This document shows, one piece after another, positions 1 to 8,668 of a stretch of 33,016 nucleotides of DNA; positions within the stretch are counted from its first letter, which is position 1; each line of letters starts with the position of its first letter. The notes beneath the pieces were generated by a model. It saw only the letters and a list, made by a program, of their open reading frames with translations, had not been told where the DNA came from and did not search any database. The position numbers and the translations under genes are program-made. Source of the stretch: an uncultured Prevotellaceae bacterium (GTDB lineage Bacteria; Bacteroidota; Bacteroidia; Bacteroidales; Bacteroidaceae); NCBI GenBank assembly GCA_900316265.1, contig ONCH01000023.1, positions 1 to 33,016 of the forward strand, written 5' to 3'.

Positions 1-1293
1 ATGCATCTGCTGGTCGAGGTTGAACTGCACATAGCACCAGAAGTCTTGCTGGCTGTTTGCCTTTGGCTTCTGAGCTTTTGCCTCCTTCGGCCACTGGTTG
101 AAGTCGGCAGTACCATACTTATCGCGATTGACACAGAACTCAGCATAAGGAACCAACCACTGTCTGTTGTCATCGTAGAACTGCTTGTAGGCTTTGGTAG
201 CCTTCACATGCTTCCACTCCTGTTCGAACAACTCCTTCAGGTAGTCCATCTTGGCCTTGAACATACGCTCGTAGTCAATCTGGGGCAGAGCGTTCAGTTC
301 CTGGCGCAACGCCTCGAATGCAGCTCGCTTAGCCTCATCCTTAATCTCAGGCAACTGACGGAAGTCGGTGTACTGCGGATGCAGGGCATAGATACTGATA
401 GAGTTATAAGGATAGCTGTCCTGCCAAGTACCCGTCATATTGGTGTCGTTAATAGGCAGTACCTGCAGGATGCGCTGGTTGGTCTTGTCCACCCAGTCAA
501 TCATCTTCTTCAGGTCGCCAAAGTCACCCACACCAAACGAGCCCTCGCTACGCAGGGAGAAGATAGGAATCACCGTACCAGCACCTTTCCAAGGATAGAC
601 AGGGAGATAGACCTGTGACAACTCATAGACCACTACCTCGTTAGCACCTATGGAAACTAAGTCAATGGAACGGTTGCCACCCTGCTCCCAGACAGGTTGG
701 TCGATGGCCAGCATGACAAATTTAAACTCGAAGGATTGGGGTAGTTTATCTGCATCGAGGCTGACGACCCACTCATGATACTCGTGTTCGAACATCGGCA
801 CGGCCTTGTTGACATCCCAGTCACCAAGCTGAGCACCCTCACCAACAATGGCCAGTTGTTCACCGATGCGAATCTGTGGAGCACGCACCTTCAGACGTAC
901 CGTACGCTGGAATTCTGTAGGAGCACTCATCTCGCGCTGGTTGACCATGATGCAGTCCGTCAGTGCAGAGCTGTACATGTAAGCATCCTCAGGAATGTCA
1001 ATCCAGTGGTCGTAAATGGTGTAATGGGCTGCTTTCTCTGCAGCAAACTCCAGACGATGGGGCTCTACGAGCCACTCATGGCGAGCCTCTTCATCACCAT
1101 GCATCAGACTGTAGTAGTAGTCAATAAACGTACTGGGCTTGGGATTCTTGGTTACTTCCACAAACCAGTGAGTACCATCAATCGTCGTCATCTTATGCTG
1201 TGACAACTTGCCACCTTCCTCAGCAGGAAGAATGTTCAGCACCAGACTTTCACCAAAAGCGGTCTGGAATTCTACGTTAAATAGTATTTTCAT
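1..1293 (-). CDS. malQ: 4-alpha-glucanotransferase (amylomaltase, GH77, DPE2-like), 3' end outside window
   Basis: Transfers alpha-1,4-glucan segments between maltodextrins and releases glucose, in the cytoplasm. Reading back from the ATG at 1293 gives 431 open codons running off the window start. Residues 1 to about 105 and about 128-215 look like two starch-binding CBM20 modules (the second contains IRIGEQLAIVGEGAQLGDW). GH77 begins near residue 235, with SFGVGDFGDL at 252-261 and LPIND near 279. Two CBM20 modules in front of GH77 is the arrangement of plant DPE2 and Bacteroidetes MalQ. The catalytic Asp/Glu residues lie beyond the window. The gap to the upstream transporter gene is 23 bp with no promoter seen, so it is probably the last gene of the lacI-transporter-malQ operon. 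There is no signal peptide. Family call is firm; DPE2-like substrate use (maltose plus glycan) is inferred. Confidence 0.9.
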   Translation of the reverse strand, partial: MKILFNVEFQTAFGESLVLNILPAEEGGKLSQHKMTTIDGTHWFVEVTKNPKPSTFIDYYYSLMHGDEEARHEWLVEPHRLEFAAEKAAHYTIYDHWIDIPEDAYMYSSALTDCIMVNQREMSAPTEFQRTVRLKVRAPQIRIGEQLAIVGEGAQLGDWDVNKAVPMFEHEYHEWVVSLDADKLPQSFEFKFVMLAIDQPVWEQGGNRSIDLVSIGANEVVVYELSQVYLPVYPWKGAGTVIPIFSLRSEGSFGVGDFGDLKKMIDWVDKTNQRILQVLPINDTNMTGTWQDSYPYNSISIYALHPQYTDFRQLPEIKDEAKRAAFEALRQELNALPQIDYERMFKAKMDYLKELFEQEWKHVKATKAYKQFYDDNRQWLVPYAEFCVNRDKYGTADFNQWPKEAKAQKPKANSQQDFWCYVQFNLDQQMH

Positions 1294-1316
1294 AGTAGTA
1301 TTGGTTTTATATTATT

Positions 1317-2615
1317 CTATTTATTCTTGATAACAGTAACACAAAGGGCGCCAATCACCAGCAGAACGCCAGAGACAATCATCATGGTGGACTGGTGATG
1401 GCCTACCAGTGACAAGACGAGACCACCACAGAGGGCTGCAACAATCTGAGGAATACAGATGGTACCGTTGAAGAGTCCCAGATAGGCACCCATGTGACCA
1501 TAGCCCTGCAAGGCATTGGTGACGAAGGTGAACGGCATAGCCAGCATAGCCGCCCATGCACAGCCAATGAAGAGGAACGGGATGAACTGCAGATACTGGT
1601 CGTGCAGGAAGGGAACCATCGCAAAGCCAATGCCACCAATAACAAGGCTGATGGCGTAGGCAAACTTAGTATTCTTAAACTGAGGCAGTATGGTAGCCCA
1701 TACCACAGAACCCATAGCCTGAACGGCAAACAGGATGCCAACCCAGTTGCCTGCTTCCTGGAAGGGTTCGCTGACGGGGTCGGTAGTGTCCCACACTACC
1801 TCAGCAATGGCTCCCGTGGTGTAGTTCCACATATAGAGGAACGCTGCCCAGCAGAAGAACTGCACCAGTCCTACCTTCCAGAAAGTGGAGGGGGCATTCT
1901 TCAAGAGCGTAATCCAGTTGGCACTATCCTCCTTTTCCTCAGAAACGGGGTTGTATTCGGCATACTCCTGAGGATTCCACTCCTTGACCTTCAACGTAGT
2001 ATAGATGACACACAGAATCAGGATGGCAGCACCTAGGTAGAACGACCAGATAACACTATCGGGGATAACGCCCTTCTCAGCCACATTTTTAATACCTATC
2101 CACGTCAATACAAAGGGGAACACGAAGCCCACCACACTACCGGCATTGCACAGGAACGACTGGATGCTGTAGGCCTTTGCCTTCTGCTCCTCATTCACCA
2201 TATCGCCCACCAACATCTTAAACGGTTGCATGGCCATATTGATGCTGGTGTCGAGGAACATCAGGGCAATCAGTCCGAAAATCATAGCAGCACTAACCGC
2301 CAGTCCGAATGAGCCGGAATTGGGCAACAGACACATCACAGCCACTGCTACAGCCGCACCTACAAACAGATAAGGAATACGACGGCCCCAGCGTGTCCAG
2401 GTCTTGTCACTCAATGTTCCGACAATCGGTTGCACAAGGATACCCATCAGTGGGGGAAGTATCCAGAAATAGCTCAGGTTATGCGGGTCGGCACCCAGCG
2501 TAGCAAAGATGCGCGAGATGTTAGCCGACTGCAGTGCATAGGCTATCTGCACGCCAAAGAATCCAAAGCTCAGATTCCACAGGCTCCAAAATGGTAAATT
2601 CGGTTTTGTTTTCAT
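1317..2615 (-). CDS. MFS sugar transporter (SLC45/GPH-like), probable maltose/maltodextrin:cation symporter
   Basis: Inner-membrane importer of 432 residues with about 12 hydrophobic segments. The loop between the second and third helices carries GTLSDKTWTRWGRRIPY (about residues 66-82), the MFS motif A of the SLC45/glycoside-pentoside-hexuronide type. A charged cytoplasmic stretch with several Glu/Lys lies near residues 210-235, between the two six-helix halves. It sits between the LacI regulator and the glucanotransferase, which fits a maltose or short maltodextrin permease feeding cytoplasmic MalQ. The start MKTKPNLPFW has no competing upstream ATG. The substrate is inferred from context only. 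Confidence 0.85.
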   Translation of the reverse strand: MKTKPNLPFWSLWNLSFGFFGVQIAYALQSANISRIFATLGADPHNLSYFWILPPLMGILVQPIVGTLSDKTWTRWGRRIPYLFVGAAVAVAVMCLLPNSGSFGLAVSAAMIFGLIALMFLDTSINMAMQPFKMLVGDMVNEEQKAKAYSIQSFLCNAGSVVGFVFPFVLTWIGIKNVAEKGVIPDSVIWSFYLGAAILILCVIYTTLKVKEWNPQEYAEYNPVSEEKEDSANWITLLKNAPSTFWKVGLVQFFCWAAFLYMWNYTTGAIAEVVWDTTDPVSEPFQEAGNWVGILFAVQAMGSVVWATILPQFKNTKFAYAISLVIGGIGFAMVPFLHDQYLQFIPFLFIGCAWAAMLAMPFTFVTNALQGYGHMGAYLGLFNGTICIPQIVAALCGGLVLSLVGHHQSTMMIVSGVLLVIGALCVTVIKNK

Positions 2616-2621
2616 AATATC

Positions 2622-2659
2622 TTCTTTAACTTCTTAAATTCCTCTAACTTCTTTAACTA
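2622..2659. repeat. short direct repeat in the lacI-transporter gap
   Basis: The 49-bp gap between the regulator and transporter genes is pyrimidine-rich on the plus strand and contains CTTCTTTAACT twice, at 2622-2632 and 2649-2659. No promoter box or terminator is visible here, which supports one transcript for regulator, transporter and malQ. Confidence 0.5.
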
Positions 2660-2664
2660 CCAAA

Positions 2665-3690
2665 TTATCTGGTCGTTCCACGAACGATGAGTTTGGTGCG
2701 GACTACACGCTTGACGACTTGGTCGGAAGGAATGTGACCCTCTACCTTGTCAATGAGAATGGAGACAGCCTCCTCGCCTACTCGCTTACCACGCTGCTCG
2801 ACGGTTGTGAGCATGGGGTCACAAGCCACGGCACGCTGACCGTTAGTGAAACCGCAGATGGCGATATCATCAGGCACTTTGAATCCCATGTGTTTGGCGG
2901 TATATAGAATGCCGATAGCCGTATCGTCGTTGATGGCGAAGAAGGCATTGGGGCGGTCTTCTCGCTCCAGCACCTCTGGGGTAATTACCTCAGCATCAGC
3001 ACGATTGTCACAGATATAGGTCAGCGAAGGGTCGTACTGCAAGCCATGCTTCAGAATGGCATCCTTGTAACCATTGAAACGGTTCTTCGTAATCTCCATC
3101 GTCATGGCGGCACCATAGAAGGCAATGCGTGTGCAACCCGTTTCTATCAGGTAGCTCACAGCATTGAAGGCTCCCATATAGTCGTCTACAACCACACGAC
3201 TGGCATTGATACCCGTGCATATCCTATCATAGAACACCATCGGCATACCAGCATCCTGCAACTTACGGAAGTGGTCGTACTGGAGTGTGTCCTTCGCTTG
3301 TGAAATAATGATACCACAGACCTTGCCCTCATAGAACGACTGACAAATCTTTACCTCTTTGTCATAACGCTCCTCACTCTGTGCCACCATAATACCATAG
3401 CCTCGGCTATATGCTTCTTCCTCGATACCTGCCAATACGGTCGAGAAATAGTAATGTGCAAGCTCTGGGATGATAACTCCAATTACTTTTATGGGTTGTA
3501 CGCGCGAGTTCCTTAAATATTCTGCTATGGGATTGGGTGTGAAATCGTGCTCACGGGCATACTCCTGAATCAGCGCACGACGCTCAGGCGATATGCGTGG
3601 CGAGTCCTTTAAGGCACGCGACACCGTAGCCACCGAGACTCCTAGCTCGCGGGCAATATCCTTCATCGTCAAGGGTGCTGTTTCTTTCAT
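2665..3690 (-). CDS. LacI-family transcriptional regulator of the starch/maltodextrin locus
   Basis: Sugar-responsive DNA-binding protein of 341 residues, typical LacI length. The helix-turn-helix is at about residues 8-30 (TMKDIARELGVSVATVSRAL), followed by a hinge region (about 50-68) and a periplasmic-binding-protein-like effector domain starting at IKVIGVIIPELAHYYFS. It is divergent from susC and heads the transporter-malQ operon. A LacI-type palindrome lies in the shared intergenic region and again upstream of the alpha-amylase gene at 15888, so these are its likely targets, including itself. Bacteroides thetaiotaomicron controls sus with the unrelated SusR, so a LacI regulator here is a different solution. 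Whether it activates or represses cannot be read directly; the promoter layout favours activation. Confidence 0.92.
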   Translation of the reverse strand: MKETAPLTMKDIARELGVSVATVSRALKDSPRISPERRALIQEYAREHDFTPNPIAEYLRNSRVQPIKVIGVIIPELAHYYFSTVLAGIEEEAYSRGYGIMVAQSEERYDKEVKICQSFYEGKVCGIIISQAKDTLQYDHFRKLQDAGMPMVFYDRICTGINASRVVVDDYMGAFNAVSYLIETGCTRIAFYGAAMTMEITKNRFNGYKDAILKHGLQYDPSLTYICDNRADAEVITPEVLEREDRPNAFFAINDDTAIGILYTAKHMGFKVPDDIAICGFTNGQRAVACDPMLTTVEQRGKRVGEEAVSILIDKVEGHIPSDQVVKRVVRTKLIVRGTTR

Positions 3691-3731
3691 ATAGGTCGGT
3701 AGTTAATAGCCAGTGATGCTTGATCACTTTG

Positions 3732-3739
3732 CAAAGTTA
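3732..3739 (-). promoter_or_regulatory. -7 box of the lacI operon promoter
   Basis: The minus strand reads TAACTTTG, a match to the Bacteroidetes -7 consensus TAnnTTTG, about 42 bp upstream of the lacI ATG. No TTG is found at the expected -33 position 19-21 bp upstream. Its centre is exactly 66 bp from the operator centre. Confidence 0.6.
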
Positions 3740-3794
3740 TGCAAAAGTTAAATACCATGTGTTTCGTTTTATCTCTTTTGTGTCCTATTAGTAA

Positions 3795-3808
3795 TGCAAT
3801 CGTTTGCA
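3795..3808. promoter_or_regulatory. LacI-type operator between lacI and susC
   Basis: TGCAATCGTTTGCA is a near-perfect palindrome around a central CG, the hallmark of LacI-family operators; one base pair breaks symmetry. The exact reverse complement occurs at 15780-15793 upstream of the alpha-amylase gene. The centre (3801.5) is 66 bp from the centres of both divergent -7 boxes. Binding by the adjacent LacI protein is inferred. Confidence 0.8.
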
Positions 3809-3863
3809 CGTACATTATAACGAATTTAACTCCCAAATAGTATCAACGAATTAAAACAAATCT

Positions 3864-3871
3864 TAACTTTG
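3864..3871 (+). promoter_or_regulatory. -7 box of the susC operon promoter
   Basis: TAACTTTG matches TAnnTTTG and lies about 75 bp upstream of the susC ATG. The -33 position (around 3841-3843) reads TAT instead of TTG, so the promoter looks weak without an activator. Confidence 0.65.
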
Positions 3872-3945
3872 CACCGAAATAAGGTCAAACTACTGCCGAA
3901 TTACGACTTTTACATTATTATATATACTAACTTAAAAAACAAAAG

Positions 3946-6900
3946 ATGAAGCAAGTAAACATTCGAAATCCGTTTAGGATGTTGGTTCTCTTGTTGGGAC
4001 TCTTCCTTTCGGTAGGTGCCTTTGCGCAGATTGACGTAAAAGGCCATGTGAAGGATGCTCAGGGCGAGCCAGTCATCGGTGCTACCGTACGCGTAGTAGG
4101 TACACAGACGGCTACCGTTACCGACTTCGACGGTAACTTCGCGCTGAAGGCTAATCAGGGTGCAGACATCACCGTAACGTATGTCGGCTACCAAGATGCT
4201 ACAGTGAAAGCTGCTCCCAACCTAGTGATTACACTGAGGGAAGACAATGCAGTACTGAATGAAGTAGTTGTTATCGGTTACGGTGTAGCTCGTAAAAACG
4301 ACCTTACAGGTTCTGTAACAGCAATCAAACCTGACGAAAAGAACCATGGTTTGATAACCAATGCTCAGGACATGATTCAAGGTAAAATTGCAGGTGTTAA
4401 TGTTACTACAAGTTCTGGTCAACCAGGTACTGGTGCTACTATCCGCATTCGTGGTGGCTCGTCACTCAATGCCTCTAATGACCCTCTAGTTGTTATTGAT
4501 GGTCTTGCAATGGATAATCAAGGCGTAAAGGGTCTTTCAAACCCCTTGTCAATGGTTAATCCTAATGATATTGAGTCATTTACCGTTCTGAAGGATGCTT
4601 CAGCTACTGCTATTTATGGTAGCCGTGGTTCTAACGGTGTTATCATTATCACTACAAAGAAGGGACGCAAGAACCAGAAGGCGCATGTAAGCTATAGCGG
4701 TAACGTATCTGCATCTATCATTAAGAAGTATACAGATGTGCTTGATGGTGATCAGATGCGCGCACTCGTAAAAGATTTGGTTGACAAAAACATCTTAACA
4801 GCAGATCGTTATGCCATGTTAGGTAATGCTAATACAGACTGGCAGAAAGAAATCTATAGAACCGCTATCTCAACAGACCATAATATTACTGTTGCAGGTG
4901 GTATTAAGGATATGCCTTATCGCGTCAGCGCTGGTTACACAGATCAGAATGGTATCCTTAAGACTTCTAATTTCCAGCGTGGAACACTGAGTGTGAATTT
5001 GAACCCCTCATTTCTGCAGGATCACCTCAAATTCAATATCAACGGTAAGTTGATGTACGCTCACAACCGTTACGCAAATACAGGTGCTATTGGCAACGCT
5101 GTAGGTTTTGACCCCACCCAGCCAGTAACATCAAGTGACGATAAGTTTAAGAATTATAACGGTTACTGGCAGTGGACTCAGGCAGCTCCTTATGCTGACG
5201 CTTCATGGCCTTACTCGAAAGTTGCATTAGCAGGTTCTAACCCTGTATCACAGATTGAAGCTAACAATGACCGGGCCAACTCATTTGACTACCAGGGCAA
5301 TGTAGAGGTTGACTACCAGATACACGGCTTTGAGGATTTGCGCATCCACATGAACTTCAGTGGTGACTGGGCAAATGGTAAGCAGACGCAGGATGTAGAG
5401 CCTTGGAGTCCAGACAACCAGTACTACGGTTATCACAAGATTGATAAGGAGCACAAATACAATCTGAACTACACCGCATATCTGCAATACTATAAGGATT
5501 TTTCAAAGACACAGCACTTTGATATCATGGGAGGTTACGAGTGGCGCCATGAAAAATATTGGGGCGACTTCAACGACTATGGAATCTATCCTGCAACTGC
5601 TTCTACCAATGCTGGCGAGAAATACAATGAGCAGTATAAAGAATGGAAGTCTGAGCACTATCTTGTATCATTCTATGGTCGTATGAACTATATCGCTTTC
5701 GACCGTTATATGCTGACAGCTACACTTCGTGCTGATGGTTCTTCTCGTTTTGGAAAAGGAAATAAGTGGGGTTACTTCCCCTCTGTCGCTTTCGGTTGGA
5801 AGATTAACGAAGAGGCTTTCTTGAAGAATGTCAAGGCCATCAGTGAGTTAAAACTCCGCTTAGGTTGGGGTCAGACTGGTCAGCAGGAAGGCATTGGCGA
5901 CTATGCTTATTTTGCAACCTATCAGCAGCCCACCAGCACACAGGCTCTCTATCCTGCCGCAGGTGATGGTTATCAATACATTCCTGAAGGCTATAACCCA
6001 GACTTGAAGTGGGAGACCACTACCACATGGAATGCTGGTATTGACTTTGGTTTTGCAAACAACTTCCTTAGCGGTAGTTTTGATGTTTACCATCGTAAGA
6101 CCACAGATTTGTTGATGAATGCTCCTGTAGCTGCTATGTCAAACTTCAGCAACAGAGTCATGAAGAACATTGGAACATTGGAGAACACCGGTTTCGAGGC
6201 TGCAGTAACAGTTCGTCCTATCCGTACTGCTAACCTCCAGTGGGAGATTACAGCTAATGCCACCTATAATAAGAATAAGGTAGTGAGTCTTGCTGGTGAT
6301 GGTCAGCCCATCCAGTATGGCGATGTAGGATTGGGTACCGGTTCTACAGCTATGTGCCATCAGGAAGGTCAGCCAGTAGGTTCGTTCTGGGTATACCAGC
6401 AGGTTTATGATGAAGCTGGCAACCCCATTCAGGGCGTTGTTGTTGATCGTGACGGCAATGGTGTTATTGACGACGCAGACCGTTACTACTACAAGTCAGC
6501 AATTGCTCCTTGGTTGCTCGGACTGAGCTCTCGCATTCAGTACAAGAATTGGGACTTCGGTTTTGGTCTGCGTGCCAGTATCGGCAACTATGTTTTCAAC
6601 CAGTTGAAGATGGGTCATCGCTCATTGGAATATGTTGGAACAGGTTCAGGTTTCATGAGCAACACAATGCCATATGCTTATGAAGTGAATTACAGAACTT
6701 CTGGTAAAACCTATGATGCTCTCACTGATTACTTCGTAGAGAATGCTTCATTCCTGAAGTGCGACAACATCACAATTGGATACTCTTTCGACAAACTCTT
6801 TAATGGAGTAAGCGGTCGTATCTATGCAAGTGCCACTAACGTATTTACCATTACCAAGTATAAGGGCCTTGATCCTGAGGTAAACGACAATAGAAATAGT

Positions 6901-6975
6901 GGTATCGGTGGTATCGACGGTAATATTTATCCCCGTCCTATGACTTTGTTGTTAGGATTGAACTTGAATTTCTAA
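3946..6975 (+). CDS. susC: SusC-like TonB-dependent outer-membrane transporter for starch oligosaccharides
   Basis: Outer-membrane importer of maltooligosaccharides, 1009 residues. A signal peptide ends at AFA-Q28. Residues about 28-100 form the carboxypeptidase-regulatory-like domain of SusC proteins (VKGHVKDAQGEPVIGATV). A TonB-box-like NEVVVIGYG (105-113) and the plug domain (IRIRGGSSLNASNDPLVVIDG, about 167-187) follow, and the rest is a 22-strand-type beta-barrel ending in an aromatic residue (LNLNF). It is the first gene of the plus-strand operon, with a 19-bp gap to susD. The family call is certain; starch specificity rests on the neighbouring SusE/F-like, GH13 and GH77 genes. Confidence 0.95.
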   Translation: MKQVNIRNPFRMLVLLLGLFLSVGAFAQIDVKGHVKDAQGEPVIGATVRVVGTQTATVTDFDGNFALKANQGADITVTYVGYQDATVKAAPNLVITLREDNAVLNEVVVIGYGVARKNDLTGSVTAIKPDEKNHGLITNAQDMIQGKIAGVNVTTSSGQPGTGATIRIRGGSSLNASNDPLVVIDGLAMDNQGVKGLSNPLSMVNPNDIESFTVLKDASATAIYGSRGSNGVIIITTKKGRKNQKAHVSYSGNVSASIIKKYTDVLDGDQMRALVKDLVDKNILTADRYAMLGNANTDWQKEIYRTAISTDHNITVAGGIKDMPYRVSAGYTDQNGILKTSNFQRGTLSVNLNPSFLQDHLKFNINGKLMYAHNRYANTGAIGNAVGFDPTQPVTSSDDKFKNYNGYWQWTQAAPYADASWPYSKVALAGSNPVSQIEANNDRANSFDYQGNVEVDYQIHGFEDLRIHMNFSGDWANGKQTQDVEPWSPDNQYYGYHKIDKEHKYNLNYTAYLQYYKDFSKTQHFDIMGGYEWRHEKYWGDFNDYGIYPATASTNAGEKYNEQYKEWKSEHYLVSFYGRMNYIAFDRYMLTATLRADGSSRFGKGNKWGYFPSVAFGWKINEEAFLKNVKAISELKLRLGWGQTGQQEGIGDYAYFATYQQPTSTQALYPAAGDGYQYIPEGYNPDLKWETTTTWNAGIDFGFANNFLSGSFDVYHRKTTDLLMNAPVAAMSNFSNRVMKNIGTLENTGFEAAVTVRPIRTANLQWEITANATYNKNKVVSLAGDGQPIQYGDVGLGTGSTAMCHQEGQPVGSFWVYQQVYDEAGNPIQGVVVDRDGNGVIDDADRYYYKSAIAPWLLGLSSRIQYKNWDFGFGLRASIGNYVFNQLKMGHRSLEYVGTGSGFMSNTMPYAYEVNYRTSGKTYDALTDYFVENASFLKCDNITIGYSFDKLFNGVSGRIYASATNVFTITKYKGLDPEVNDNRNSGIGGIDGNIYPRPMTLLLGLNLNF

Positions 6976-6994
6976 TCATTAATATTGTATCATT

Positions 6995-8638
6995 ATGAAC
7001 TTTAGATATATTTCACATATTCTCCCTGGCGCAGTTCTTGTGCTTTCTATGGGCTTGAGCTCTTGCACAGGTGATTTGGACGTGGAACCCATCGACCCTC
7101 GTAAGAATACTACGGTTGATGCCCAGAAGCTATTCAATAAGTGTTATGCAGAGTTCGTTTCTGAGGGCTATGGTCCTGGAGAATCAGAGCTCGATCTTGG
7201 TGATGCTGGTCTTTCAGTGCTCTATCGTTTGATGTGGAATGCCAATGAGCTAACCACCGATGAAGCCATTTGTGGATGGGATGACAAAGGAATTCCCGAA
7301 TTTGATTACAACACATATACCGCTACCAATGACTGTATTTATGGTCTTTATTGGCGTTTGTGCTTTGGTGTCAGCATCTGTAATCAGTATATTAAGGAAT
7401 GCGCTGACTATGACGCATCTATGACTGCTGAAGTACACTTCCTCCGCGATCTCTATTACTACTATTTGCTTGACAACTATGGCAATCCATCGTTTACTGA
7501 GACTGTAAGTGCTGACGATCCTATCCAGATTAAAAGTGCAGATCTTTTCCAGTGGATTGTTGGCGACCTGGAGGCAAATATGGGCAACATGTTATCTCCC
7601 TCTATTCGCAAGAAAGGACAGGCTAATTACGGTCGTGCAGACCAGAGTGCAGCATGGATGCTCTTGGCTCGTCTTTACCTGAATGCAGAGAAGTACACAG
7701 GCACAGCCCAGTGGGCTAAGGCAAAGGAATATGCTGCTAAGGTCATCAACGAGTCTGGTCGTTCTCTTTGGTTGGGTGACAATACTACCACTCATAAGAG
7801 TGCCAACGGTCAGTGGTCAGCTTATCAGATGCTGTTCATGGCAGATAACGACCAGTCAGGTGCCTTCAATGAATCAATTTTCTCATTTATACAAGAAGGT
7901 AGTTCTACAGCTTCGTATGGTGGATCTCTGTTCTTGCACGCAGCTTCTTGGAATGGTGATATGGCAGGTGCCTATCCACAAACCACTAGTGAGGCTTGGG
8001 GTGGTAACCGCACTCGCAAGGACCTTGTAGAAAAGTTCATCAGTCTTACAGATCTTGATGCTTTGGCAGATTGGAAGACAGAGACTATCGTTGCTGCCGC
8101 AGGTGATGACCGAGCTCTGTTCTATGGTGGTGCAGATAAGAGTCACAAGTATACCAATGACAAACTTGGTGAATTCACAGAAGGTCTTGCAACTACCAAG
8201 TACTCCTCACAGCGTTCAGACGGTGGTGCAACAACTGACTCTAAATTTACCGATAATGACATCTTCTTGATGCGTTTGCCAGAGGCTTATCTCATCTTTG
8301 CAGAAGCTGAGGCTCGTGCTGACGGTGTTACTGGAACGAAAACTGCAGGTACTGGTTACATCAATCAATTGCGTGCTCGTGCCAACAATAGCAATCAGAA
8401 ATCATCTTATACACTGGATGAAATCCTTGACGAGCGTGCACGTGAGCTCTACTTCGAAGGCGTACGTCGTACTGACCTCATCCGCTATGGATACTTTGGT
8501 GGTAACACTAGTTACACCTGGCAGTGGAAGGGGGGCACACAGGCTGGCGGACAGTTTGAAGCCTACAAGAACATCTTCCCCATTCCTTCTACAGAGCTTG
8601 GTGCTAACAGCAATCTGAAGCAGAATGATGGCTATTAA
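6995..8638 (+). CDS. susD: SusD-like surface starch-binding lipoprotein
   Basis: Partner lid protein of SusC that captures starch oligosaccharides at the cell surface. It has 547 residues with a lipobox ending at Cys24 (SMGLSSC), followed by TGDLDVEP; the acidic residues near +4 to +7 fit the Bacteroidetes surface-export signal. The N-terminal half has TPR-like helices typical of SusD (HFLRDLYYYYLLDNYG, and a later AAWMLLARLYLNAEKY). The C-terminal RagB/SusD region contains LPEAYLIFAEAEAR and ILDERARELYFEGVRRTDLIRY, both characteristic of the family. It starts 19 bp after susC and precedes the susE-like gene by 30 bp. Confidence 0.95.
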   Translation: MNFRYISHILPGAVLVLSMGLSSCTGDLDVEPIDPRKNTTVDAQKLFNKCYAEFVSEGYGPGESELDLGDAGLSVLYRLMWNANELTTDEAICGWDDKGIPEFDYNTYTATNDCIYGLYWRLCFGVSICNQYIKECADYDASMTAEVHFLRDLYYYYLLDNYGNPSFTETVSADDPIQIKSADLFQWIVGDLEANMGNMLSPSIRKKGQANYGRADQSAAWMLLARLYLNAEKYTGTAQWAKAKEYAAKVINESGRSLWLGDNTTTHKSANGQWSAYQMLFMADNDQSGAFNESIFSFIQEGSSTASYGGSLFLHAASWNGDMAGAYPQTTSEAWGGNRTRKDLVEKFISLTDLDALADWKTETIVAAAGDDRALFYGGADKSHKYTNDKLGEFTEGLATTKYSSQRSDGGATTDSKFTDNDIFLMRLPEAYLIFAEAEARADGVTGTKTAGTGYINQLRARANNSNQKSSYTLDEILDERARELYFEGVRRTDLIRYGYFGGNTSYTWQWKGGTQAGGQFEAYKNIFPIPSTELGANSNLKQNDGY

Positions 8639-8668
8639 ACAATTAACTAATTTAAGACTACAAGTATT

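Noticed and set aside
1-618. Long plus-strand open frame at the window start
   Set aside because: It is antisense to the glucanotransferase frame, which has clear GH77 and CBM20 sequence; the plus frame has no family features.
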